A stretch of DNA of 64,000 bases from positions 155,889 through 219,888 of the forward strand of contig VXAY01007399.1 of assembly GCA_013399855.1 (NCBI GenBank), read 5' to 3'. This DNA comes from Oxyruncus cristatus (Eukaryota > Chordata > Aves > Passeriformes > Cotingidae). The position numbers and the translations under genes are program-made. The notes beneath the pieces were generated by a model. The model made no database searches. It worked only from the letters and a program-made list of their open reading frames with translations, and had not been told where the DNA came from. Each line of letters opens with the position of its first letter. The stretch's first letter is position 1. Below, piece after piece: positions 35,042 to 46,559 of the stretch.

Positions 35042-38000
35042 GCTTACACGCCCTTTTTAAAACGTTCCCTGTCCTGGATGTAAATATTTCCTATTGATCA
35101 GACCATCAAAATATACTGCACTTACATAAATGCCAAAAATATTTTATTAGAATTTTCCCACTAAACGGAGTGCACTACTACATTTGCAAGACACTGTACA
35201 ACCTTGCAACCTCTAAGAGAGCAAAGTGATATCAGTTTGCCCTGATGGGAAACTTGTGCAGGTTTATTAATATGGACTGTGTTTCCATTTGGGGTTATAG
35301 TTCTACTTGCACTTATCACGGTGCCTAATGAAACAAATCACCCTTCAAATCACATTTGGGTGGTGTTCAGCCACCTGAGAGGGTGTATGGAAGTAACAGA
35401 AAATTCTTGACCAGTGGACATGGAGCCATAGCAGCAGTTTGACATCATTAACACTAGGAAGCTAGATATGAATTTATAAAATTCTTGAGATGTTATATAC
35501 AGAGATACTAAATGTAGGTGTGGCTTTTATCCAAACAAATATTTTGAAACTGTATTTCATTTTCAAGTGTTCCTGTTGCAACACTTCACAGTGCTTTGTG
35601 GATCCAGGTCAATTTAGGAGCCACAGGGTACTGAGAAAACCTCACTGGGCTCAGAAGCTCCCTTTCAAGCAACAAATCACTATAAACTTATCCAAAATTT
35701 GTGTTACAGATTCAATATTGAGACACTGGACTGAAATATGCAATGAAGAAAGATTTTTCATCATATTTAAGTACGGTATGCTTTGTTTTGGATCATGGCA
35801 GTAAAATTTTGTTGTCATGTTTTCTGTTAGTTCTTTTAGTCTGGCTTTTTTTAATGTTACCGAAGCCTGATTATATTCTGATTTTTTTTTCCATTCCACT
35901 TATGACATTACTTCATGCCTCTGTCCAAAAACACCATTAAGAAAAATGAGACGTGTTAGATAGTCTACGATGAACCTGGAAAAGGATTGTCATAATAAAT
36001 CCACTGCTACAGACAGATCTTATTTGGGCTTCTTTGTCTTGAGGGCATGACAACGGTAAGTCATGCTAACACTTGTAGAGGATGTTCTTGTTGAAATACA
36101 CATATTTTAACCCAACTCCCACCCGTGCTGTGTATGTAGATATTGAGAAACACTAGTTTCTTTCATAACAGTCAAGTTTCTGTCCCAAATGTCTGAAGAT
36201 CATAGAAATTTAGAAGTAGGAAAATGCAGAAAACAAGAATTAAGAGATGCCTCAGAGATACTGGAGAAGACCAGATGGAAAAATATTAAGTTATTATTTC
36301 TACTGAAAAAGTTACCTGAGCAACTGGTTAGCACCCTTATAACACCAGTATATCATGACTGTTCAGTGGCTTGACTGCTAAGAAAAGCCCTGTTTTTCTT
36401 ATATAATTTCCTATTTCTAAGCCAAGGAAATAATAAAGGTCACAGACAATACATTATCATGCCTGAATTCTGAAGAGGGTGACACTCCTAAAAATCGATG
36501 TATAAACAACAGCAAATTTGTAACTACTGAAAAGTTGAAGAGGAAGCATTTCCATAAACCTTGAAAACATTATAGATGCTCGGAATTTTTATATGAACCA
36601 TTTTGCTCACCAGTTACTGTGATAACAATGCACTCCTAAAAACCTTAATTGCTTCCTTCTTTAGTAGTTCCAATAGATACTGTTGAGTAATGGAACAAAA
36701 GTCTGTGGGAAAAAGTGTTATCCTCAGACTTTCCTTGTATTCCATGAGAATTGTATCATCATGTCAAAAAGTTGGCTCCCACATAATGTTATATTGAAGA
36801 AAAGGGTGGTTCGAGAAGATAGGGTGAGGCTGGAATTGCTGGCAGAATGAAGTTTTTTCTCCCTGGGCAGCTGCTCATGGCATTTTTTCACGTGCCGTGA
36901 AAAATATTGTGAAAGAATGTCATACGTTGAAAAGATGTTAACCTCAGAGATGATATCTAAGCAACTGTCAGCGTGCTTTCAAGAGCATTGTAATCAACAA
37001 AGATTTGTTTTAGAGACATGGTAAGGGTGGAGTTGGCTACAGCTTTTTGTTTAAAATGGTCAGAAGATTGCTATGGCAATGGCTAGAGCAACAGCAAAAA
37101 CAAGGAAGCAGACAATATAGCACATACATATATTACGTATTCATTAGCTGATATGGCAGGGTTTCAACATCCGAACAGCTCCTCCATTCGGCCAATGGTA
37201 ACTTAGAGACCAATAACTTCAGACAGAGTCAAAACTTTTCAAGGGTTCAATTCAATTGCCTCAAGCAGCCTACTGCAAAGGAGATTTACAGTATGTCCAT
37301 ACTCCATAGTATTCCTGCAAACTCAAGCTAATGTCTATAACTAAAGGGGTAATATTTCAGATTTTTAGTGCAATTTTCAGTTCAGCAGGTGCCCAAAATT
37401 TTAACACTCTCAAAAGCAATAAAGATAGCGAGAATCCTACTGAAGTTCTGAGTATTTCTCTCCTCCACCCATACTTTAATTCTTTTCTTTCCCTATTTAT
37501 CCATTTTTGTAGAAGAAAACACAGCAACTAGACATTAGGCTCCTTAGCTGACTTTTTAAAGACATCACAATGTTCAACTCTAATAACTTTTTTTACTGGC
37601 CAGATAATTTTTTGTTTCCTGCTGTTTAGAGTTCTGGAACCACATCCCCCCAATTTATCTTTATTCAATTCTAAAGAATCATTTTATTATCCATTATTTT
37701 GGTGGAAAATAATGCTTTCTACATACTGTTGGTCAGAATATTGATTATTTTTGAGGGTTTATCAAAAGCCGATGAAAGAAAAGAGTAAATCACACATAAG
37801 TTTTGTAATGTTCAGTAAAGTGAAACAAAAGGTGAGAAGAATGAGAAGATCTGGATTCATTGAGAACCAGTGTTTTTCAAGAGCATTTAATTTTAGTATA
37901 TCAGTGTGTTGGTCCATATGCACTTACCAGAATGGAATTCTCTTACCTGGTGATGGGAAAACCTACAATGGAAGATTTGTGACAGGTACCTATTTCAGCT

Positions 38001-39185
38001 TGTGCCCACATAAATAATGACACTGGCTTTCCACCAACAAAGCATCTTGCTATGAGAGGGACAGGATTCCCAAACCTGTTGAATTTTGTTTTATTGAAAC
38101 TGTGAAGTTCGAGGGCAGTCTGTATTACATTTCAGTAAGAAATACAGATATTTTCAGGCAGCTAACTTGTTTTTTTCACAGAAATTAATAAGTCTGTAAT
38201 TGGAAACACTGCTTGCTTTCATCTTTCTCCCACTCTTAAATGTAACTTTAAACATTTGTGGAAATGGGTCAGTGGCTGAAATGTAATAGTTTTGCCAAAG
38301 GTAGAAGTCAAACAAGGAAGACAGATTAAGTGCAAATTCTTGAGAGCTGGCAGAATTAACTAGAATTCTGTTTAACAACTCAATTCTGAAATTATTAATG
38401 ATTTTTCCTTGCCAACCTTAAAAAAAAAAAAAAAGTTTGTAGCTGTGGGTTTCTTCTAAACCCATATATCTTATTAATTTTAATACATTTTCAGCATAAT
38501 CAGTCATAATACAATGGAAACCTTATTGAACATAAAATAATCCATAAGGTGTTATATGGATTTCATTTCTTGAGACACAGAATTCATAAGGAGGTTACTC
38601 TTTCAAGTTGACTGTTCCATAAGGATGAAATCATCACTTTAAAATATGGACAAAAATCAAAGAATGTCTTATTTTATCAATATAGCAATTTGGGGTTAAT
38701 CCTTGCTCCCACTGCAGTCAACAGCAGACTTCTGCTGACATCAGCAAGAGCCTAATCGATCTCCAAATTGTCCCTACAGAACCATACAGCATGGACATCA
38801 GCTTGTATTTTCCCTGGACTGAGATCCTTTGGCTTTGCAGAGACAATTAGCTATGTAAATAATGCCAGATCTGCATGCTATATTTGAACATATTTAAATT
38901 TGTGTAACTACCTTTATATAGTTGTTGTCTGGTCTAGGAGCCTAGATTTTCAGAAGCTTGTTACCGTTTTCTTCAGCAATCACATCTTTTCAAGGGAGTG
39001 TTTGTGATTAATTTTTCACCTATAACAAGTTACTTTAGTACTGTCAATACATTCAGCTGAGACAGAATGTTTGTCTATTTTTTTTAAGAAGTCAACCATA
39101 TCCCAGTCTGAAAATGCACATTAATCTGTGATATACAGACATAAACATTCATATTATACAGAGATTAATATAAAAATAATTTTAG
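35042..39185. other. Unique DNA, no gene seen
   Basis: About 4.1 kb. Open frames reach 104 codons (35490-35804) without recognisable motifs. A 9-base-stem hairpin with an E-box lies near 36890 and an A15 run near 38420. No transposable element recognised. Confidence 0.55.
36884..36904. repeat. Short perfect hairpin containing CACGTG
   Basis: Arms TTTTTCACG and CGTGAAAAA pair perfectly around a TGC loop. The left arm and loop include the E-box CACGTG at 36889-36894. No nearby gene is known, so regulatory meaning is unproven. Confidence 0.7.
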
Positions 39186-39478
39186 GCATGTGGAATCATA
39201 TAATAGTTTTGGTTGAAAGGGACCTATAAAGGTCCTTCCTGCAATAAGCAGGGACATTCTCAGCTAGATCAGGTTGTTTAGAACTGTCCAACCTGACAGT
39301 GAATGTTTCCAGAGACAGGGAATCTACCATGTCTTTGGACAACCTAAGCTAGTGTTTTATCACCCTTATTTTAAAAAATATCCTCCTTATATCTAGATGA
39401 CTCTACTCTTTTTTTTTGGTTTAAAATCATTGCACCTTGTCCTATTGCAACAGGTCCTAGTGAGAAGTTTTTCCATCT

Positions 39479-40282
39479 TTATTCTAAACCCCCTTTAACT
39501 GCTAGAACGTTGCAAGTAAGATCTTGAGGACTTCTGTTCTCCAGACTCAACGGCCCCAACTTTCTCGACCATTTCCCATAGGAGAGTTGTTCCATCTCTT
39601 CAATCATCTTTGTGGCCCTCACTTTGACCCACTCCAACAGCTCCATGTAATTTCTGTGCTGAGGAGCCCAGAGCTGGACGAAGTAATCTAGGTGGGGTCT
39701 CACCAGAGTGGAGTAGAGGGGCATAATCCCTTCCCTCGACCTGCTGGCCACATTTCTTTTGATGCAGTTGTTATGTCCCAGTCCTCTCAGCAGGTTTAGG
39801 GGAAGGTTGTTAGATTTGCTCTGGGCAGCATGCAGGAGGAACTACAAAATTCTCAGGAGGTTCAATAACAAACCTTTACTTGCAAACTTTAGAATCTTAA
39901 TGTAGAATAAGACACTTATAAAATGTAGCCATTTTGGTGAGAAATACAATAATATAAAAGCATAAAAATAACTCATGTATAGGGAAAAGAAAGAGAAAGA
40001 AAGGACAAGAGTAGAAAGGTTTAGAGTCACCACCCCTGGATGGATTGTTTGAACCATTAACCATTAACATTCCAGCCTCTCACAGCACCCCAGGATACAG
40101 TTGGCTTTCTGGGATTCAGGTGCATGTTGCCAGCAAATGTCCAGCTTTTCATTCACCAGCACCCTCAAGCCCTTCTTGGAAGAACTTCTTTCAGTCTCTT
40201 TGTCCCCCACCCAGTATTGATTCCAGTGGTTGCCCTGATCCAGGTGTTGGACCTTGCACTTGGTCTTGTTGAATCTCTTCAT
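39479..40282 (-). pseudogene. CR1 ORF2 C-terminal remnant interrupted by LTR
   Basis: On the minus strand, 40282-40085 reads CR1 residues such as FNKTKCKVQHLDQGN and VNEKLDICWQ, ending QKANCILGC. After the LTR, 39751-39479 continues with ASRSREGIMPLYSTLVRPHL and RATKMIEEMEQLSYG. These are adjacent parts of one ORF2. The insertion splits the reading frame, and other changes stop the later part, so the remnant is non-functional. Confidence 0.82.
39769..40084 (-). mobile_element. LTR inserted into a CR1 copy (316 bp)
   Basis: The insert begins TGTTATGTCCC and ends CTCTCACA, so its ends are TGT...ACA on either strand. On the minus strand an ATTTTATAAG TATA-like motif is followed by a possible AGTAAA and a GT-rich stretch, suggesting minus orientation. 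Flanks GCAGT and GCACC agree at only 3 of 5 positions, so a target-site duplication is weak. No coding sequence is present, so I call it a solo LTR; the family is unknown to me. Confidence 0.6.
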
Positions 40283-41856
40283 AGCGTGAAGTCATAATAG
40301 TATAGTCTAAAAATCTATAACCAGAAGTTCAAATAACTTCTTTGAACATTTATTAGACTAGTGTTTTCCTTAGGGTTTGTAAATATTATTCTATTACTTG
40401 GCCGTGTGCTCATTTCTAGCACTTTTTTGATTCACAGTTCTATTTTGCAGAATTTCAGAAACATAGTTGCTTGAAAATTTAATTGCAAATTACTGAAATG
40501 AAATTTACCTTTTAACAACAACAACATATTGCCCAAACCAATAAAGAACCTCAAATAATTCCTTATCTCCAGAAGTGTTTTGTTAAATTAGTAACTCACT
40601 GTGAGAAGACTTGACCTGAGAGTGCAAACGTGACCAGACTATTTTGACACATTAGGGTTTCTTCCAGAAGTTCCCTCAGAAAAAAAAAATCACATATGAA
40701 ACTCACTACTCTTCCAATGATTTAGAAAGTATTTATTTCACTGCACCTTACCTATGCTACCATACATAATCCCTCATAAAATGGATATTGTAGGATAATT
40801 TGGAAAATTTTTTCTTAAATTTCTTTTTATTACAGTTGTTTATGAAGTCTGGGCTGCTTACTCTTTCCCTTTTTCACCAATTTTCAGTGACGACTCATTG
40901 ATAATGAGATATTTTTATTGTCATAAAATAACGATACTACTTAACTGAAGAATTTTCAACACAATATATTTTGAAACTGGCAAACCAAAAGGGTTTCTGG
41001 GTAACAATGAAAGGTTATAAAATTAAGGCGCTTTGAAGGAAAAACCTGGGGATCAAGGGGAAAAAAAAAAAAAAAAAGTAAGATTCAGCTTTTTTTAAAA
41101 GAAGTAGATTGACAGAGAATATTCAGATAACATGTAAAAACTGTGGTGCAGCAGTAATGGCAAACTAACATAACGATACAGAAAACTTTTTCTCATAGAA
41201 TTATTTCCTATTCACCAGGTAATCTATTAGAAATAAGAGCTAGTTGAATAGAAATGAAACGGAGAAAAGGAAAGATAACTTTTTAAAAATTTATTTTACA
41301 TTTTGGGACTGTAAAAGTATTCGGTAATTTGTATTGGAAATTTTAAAATCTTTGTTTTTATTTTTTCTCTAAAAAGGAAAATGTAATTTTCAACCTGATA
41401 GTTCATAGAAATTTTTATAGAAAACCTTTTGTGGGATCAAATTCTAAGCTTCCTTCATGAAAGAAAAATTCAAGAAATTTAGAGCTGTCTTCCAGTTTAA
41501 GTTAATTTCTTATGCTTTCATTCAGCAAGAGCAGCAGGCTAAGAAAATAACCACTAAACCCTTTCTCACATGAATGAGTCCCAAAAAGGTATAAATACAG
41601 GCTTCTTCAATGCCTCAGTTTTTATTATGCAGAATAACCTTTTGAGAACAGAAACACTTCCTTTTGTTAACATTTAGCTCAAGCAAAGAGTCTCAGTTAC
41701 AGATAGCCCCACTGACAGCAGATCTTTTCACTGCTCACCAGATTCAGGGATCATAACTGTGCAGGATGACTCGGAGACAATGCATGTTTGAAGAAGTCTG
41801 TCTCCCAGGAACCACATGGCCTGGCACTGCCTGAACTACCTGGCAGCCCAAAACAG
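40283..41856. other. Unique AT-rich DNA, no gene seen
   Basis: No recognisable gene or mobile element. Contains an A-run of about 18 near 41060 and several T-rich stretches. Open frames are short. Confidence 0.6.
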
Positions 41857-42562
41857 TCACAGAATGACCAAATCACAGAATATGCCAAGTTGGAAGGGAC
41901 CCACAAGGATCATCAAGTCCAACTCCTGGCCCTGCACAGGACCATCCCCAAGAGTCACACCATGTGTCCAAGAGTATTGTCCAAATGCTTCTTGAACTCT
42001 GTCAGGCTTGGTGCTGTGACCATTTCTTTGGGAAGCTGGTTGCACTACCTTACCACTCTCTGGGTGAAGAACTCCTTTCTTATATTTAACCTAAACCTCC
42101 CCTGACACAACTTCAGGCCATTCCCTCATGTCCTGTCACTGGTCACCACAGAGAACAGATCAGTGCCTGCCCCTCTTCTTCCCCTCCAGAGGAAGTTGGA
42201 AACTGCAACGAGGTCTCCCCTCAATCTTCTCTTCTCCAGGCTGAACAGGTCAAGTGACCTCAGCCACTCCTCCTATGGCTTCCCCTCAAGACCCTTCATC
42301 ATCTTTATTGCCCTCCTTTGGACACTCTCTAAGAGCTTAATATCCTTCTTACATTGTGGTGCCCAACACCACACACAATATTCAAGGTGAGGCCGCCCCC
42401 ATGCAGAGCAGAGCGGGACAATCCCCTGCCTTTACCTGAGGCCCCCCTGGACACTGTTGGGTCTCCTGGCTGCCAGGGACTGATGACTCATATTCAACTC
42501 ATATGCAGCTTTCTGCCAACCAGGACCCCTAGGTCCCTTTCCACAGCGCTGCTTTGCTGGTT
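41857..42562 (-). mobile_element. CR1 LINE, minus strand
   Basis: The reverse complement of a CR1 tail appears first (TCACAGAATGACC, GCCAAGTTGGAAGGGACCCA), followed upward by TGGGTGAAGAACTCCTTTCT, CTCTTCTCCAGGCTGAACAG, TTTGGACACTCTCTAAGAGC and GGTGAGGCCGCCCCCATGCA, ending near TTTCCACAGCGCTGCTTTGC. It is among the better preserved copies and shares its tail wording with the copy at 22552-23056. ORF2 is not continuous. Confidence 0.94.
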
Positions 42563-45500
42563 TCTAAGCCTGATGCAGAAATCCCAAAGAGACCACTCTC
42601 TTAATCTTCACATTGTTTTCACTCTTCAAAGTCACAATGAGTATTTTTCTTCTCCTCAGCTCATTGTTTTTCATATCCATCTCTTACCTCATTGATTACT
42701 TGACACTGTCTCATTTCAGGTCCAACATACAGTTCTAATGAACACACAGAGGAAAGAAGCAGAGTCAGTCAAAAGACTTTTTTCTACTGGTTTGTCATCT
42801 TATGGCAATTTTGATAGATGTTTCACTGCAGAGATAGATTCTGCTAATAATGGAAATAGAATTAATCATCCAAAGTCATAAATTATAAAGTATTTACTAA
42901 GGGTGTGAAGATACTTAAGAGAGAAAAAAATCTTGAGAGAGAAAATCCAAGGTAGTTAGAAAGAGAAAAAACACTAAGCATTCACAAATTCAGTTTACTT
43001 TCTTTCTTCATTCCCTTTTGAAAGAATCATGATTGTGTTAGAAAGCTGTTTTTCAAAATTTCAAGTATAACAGAATGCTCAATATTTTAAGTCTTAATTA
43101 ATTTTCAATCAATACAGACCTCTTTCTTGTCAATGAATTGTCCATGAACACAATATTTTTAGAATGATTTCTTAATAATTGTTCTATTCTTTATATTATG
43201 TAAACCCAACATTTGTGAAGATATCAGATTGCTAATGAACTCTGTATTTTCACTTTACTCTTTAAATTTACATGAAATTTAGTTGGATATCTACCCAGCT
43301 TGTACCTTCTTCTTCCTGAGAAAATACTCTGGAAGAGATTCCTAGGTCACTCAACTTCATGATAAGATTTCGTCTGTCAAAAATAAGGTTTTGCTAGAAA
43401 ATAATATGCTGAAAACTCACTTAAATAATTTTCAGTTCATGTTTTCTTTGCAAGGAATTTTCCCAATGTATTTCCATAACTCGGCAGAAGTCTCTACAAG
43501 CAAGAATGGTTTTCTTATCTGTTAGCATCTACAGGGACTTAAACGCAGGGAAGCTTGGTTTTTAAGGTAGGTATGACTTATACACTCAGAATATAATTTT
43601 TTAACAAAAAATCCACTAGAAATCCCTGCAAAATTCTAATTAAGGCTGATCATGTACCATTTTAATTCTATATTAATTTCCAAATAATTCAAATTATCTA
43701 TAGATTTTCAAATCTTTATTTTACCTACAATACCTACAAAATATTTTCATAAATTAAAGGTTCCCTCTGAAGATCAACATTTAACTCATCACTACAGTGC
43801 AAAATGAAAATGTTATAGTCCTATATACTCCTAGAGTGGCTGTATGTTAATTCACTAATATTCAGTTAATAAAAAAAAAGTAATCTCAAATGTTTCTGGT
43901 TTATTTCTGAATTATTTACAATTTGGATGATATTCTGATACAAAACTTTCTACTGAAGAACTTTGAGCAAAGAGCTCAGTAGTTTTATAATTCCCTAAAA
44001 TGACATTTTTACTAATAAAACCCCTTACTTTTATCAGATACGTTACAAATGGATTTTTCTTCTGCACTTCTGGCAAAGGAACTTTTGAACTTTACACATC
44101 TGTTGTCTAGTTCATCCAACAACTGAAGGTGAATAGATCTGCTAGCTGTCTATATAACATGTGTGTCTGTCTGTATAGTAAAAATTCCCACAAAAAATTT
44201 GTACACCTTTTGTTCAAACATTCAGGCTTGAAGTGGTCTTTCATCTAATAAAAAATTGAATTGGAAAGAGAGATATTTCAATTCCAGTCTTAGTTTTTTT
44301 CTCCTCAGTCTGGCAGGAGTTGGGATAATACACACTCAGTTCCAGAAGAAAAACCCCACATTTGAAACTCCTTGCAGCTCTGGTTTTGTCAGAGTATGCA
44401 CTGTCAATTATTTTCTTCTCCCTGAGAGCTGCTGACAAAGCATAAGCCATATTTAACCCAGGATAGTGGAGCCACATTTTCTTTGGCTAGCTTTATGTCA
44501 TCCTATCCATGAGCCAACCATCTCACTTTGGGATGTAGAGAACAAGCAAATATAAACTGTACCATCTGTAATTTTAACCAGTCTTTCCCTATCTCATCAA
44601 ACAAGGTTTTCCAGACATCTTAAACGTAGTTTCTTTAAGTGAGAAAAACTTTCTCACTGTGATCTCTTTTCTTTAGACTGCATAGCTCTATTGAACAAGG
44701 GCTTGCAATTTCCCCTCTCACCCCCTTCAGTTCATCCTCTGTATCATTGTTTTCCCTTCAGTCTCTTGCTCCATCCCAGTGTGCATCCTTTATTCCTAAC
44801 CTCGTGCCAAGCCTCCAGGTAAGATGAGCTCAATCCTTTCCACTGTGCATCCTGAGGACCATAATGGGAACTTTTGTTCTTCAAGTCCACCTACACTGAT
44901 GCAGGGTGTGCTTGCAGCACGAGGCAGAAAACTCAAGAGGGTTGTTTCCCAGTAAACTTTCTTTTTTTTCCGCAGAAAGCCAAAAGAATTTTCTCTCCAA
45001 CACAGAAATCCAAAGAGAATCCTACTGAGCAGCTGTGAATTGTATACAACACTGGATCTAGATTTCGGTCCAGGGTGCTACTAGGATTTATGAAGGGTCT
45101 GTAGGTGTCACAAAAGGCAGTACTGGATACACTGGCTAGTAGCCAGAGAAAAAAGTTATTAGGATCTGTGGTCTATAAGATTTACTAAGGACTACCCACA
45201 CTGGATGTTATTATTTGCATGATTATTTGCACTGTATCCTGTAGTCATTAACATCGGTCAAGGTACTGGATGCTGTACAAAGACAGATCCAGAAGACGAA
45301 TCCTGCTTTAAAGAGTTTCCCCCAGGGAAAGTCATGGTGGAACGGGGAAACTCATAATGAAACTCCATTCAATAAAGAAACCAGGAGACGATATACCTCA
45401 GCAGGGTATGCCAATGCTCTCAGATGCTTAACCGCTGCCAGTTCTGGGAGCAGATGGAGCATTGAAAGGTTTTATCCTCAAGTTCAGCATGATTTCTGAC

Positions 45501-46399
45501 ACTGTAATGTAAGAAAGTGTTTTCTCCCCTTCTCCCCTGTGGCATGTGTTTATGCTGTGGCAGCTGGTGTTAACTTAAAAACTGAAGATCCCCAAATACC
45601 CTAGTAAACCTGCCCCCTTTCCCTCAATTCAGTCAATTATTATGGCTCATTTTAAAGAATTATTTACTAAAATAAAATGTTCCATTTATGTTGGCAGCAC
45701 ACACTGCATGCGCTTGGACTCCCATCCAAGCATGAATGTGGATATGCACTGGCTTCAGCATGTGCTTGGACTCAGTGCAGCCCAAGTGCTTTTGTCTGCT
45801 TTTGTTTCAGCATGGTGAGGCCACAGACACACACCAGCTAGCTCCCAGTAGCACCTGCTGTAACTCATGAAATCCAGCAGGAAGGAAGAACAGCAACAGC
45901 ACAAGATTTTTCTCTTGTTTTTGCTTTATTGCAGCAGCAACAAAAAATGAAACTGCAAAGTTTTTTTGTCAATCTCAAATTTTGTTTAGAAATAATGTTC
46001 CAACTGGATGGATTCAGTTATACAGGTGTAAACTAGTTTAATAGTTTAATTACATATACAATTATTTAACACTAAACATTGCATATAAGATTAGCTGCAA
46101 AACAGGTGAAAACGAAAAAAAAAAACTATGGAGGAGAAATAGTAAATGGAAATCACACTACTTTTCTCCTCTTCATTCATTTGTATCTTTTTATATAAAG
46201 ATTTTGAAACATTTAACAAAGTTGTATGTTGAACATATTTATGCTTTTGGTAAATTTTTTCCACATGCTCAACACTATATACTTTAAAATATTTGCGTGC
46301 ACTCTCTTCTTGTTTTCAGTTTCATTCTTTTTTAATTATACCTTTTTTCCCTTGTTGGGATTAAGTTCATTCTATTCCCTTTCAGAACACTAAAACTGG
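42563..46399. other. Unique AT-rich DNA, no gene seen
   Basis: About 3.8 kb without a recognised repeat or gene. The longest open frame of note is 78 codons on the minus strand (44241-44477). A GCTTGGACTC word recurs at about 45712 and 45763, probably by chance or as a very old duplication. Confidence 0.55.
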
Positions 46400-46559
46400 T
46401 TTTTTCTTTTCTTTTCTTTTCTTTTCTTTTCTTTTCTTTTCTTTTCTTTTCTTTTCTTTTCTTTTCTTTTCTTTTCTTTTCTTTTCTTTTCTTTTCTTTT
46501 CTTTTCTTCTTTTCTTTTCTTTTTCTTTTCTTTTCTTTTCTTTTCTTTTCTTTTTCTTT
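46400..46559. repeat. CTTTT pentanucleotide microsatellite (about 160 bp)
   Basis: Some thirty CTTTT units (AAAAG on the minus strand) form a nearly pure tract up to about 46505, then continue with three register breaks (CTTCT and CTTTTT). It encodes a lysine/arginine/glutamate-rich open frame on the minus strand that is purely a repeat product. Length is likely variable between individuals and may be misassembled. Confidence 0.97.

Larger units (their letters stand above)
39186..40282 (-). mobile_element. CR1 LINE, minus strand, split by an LTR
   Basis: The 3' end is at low coordinates (GGAATCATATAATAG then GGTTGAAAGGGACCTATAAA). CR1 sequence continues to GATGCAG at 39767 and resumes at CCCAGGATACAGTTGGC about 40088, running to about 40282, where it is 5'-truncated. 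The 316 bases between are foreign (an LTR). The two parts are in the correct order and orientation, so this was one CR1 copy of about 780 bases before the insertion. Confidence 0.92.
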
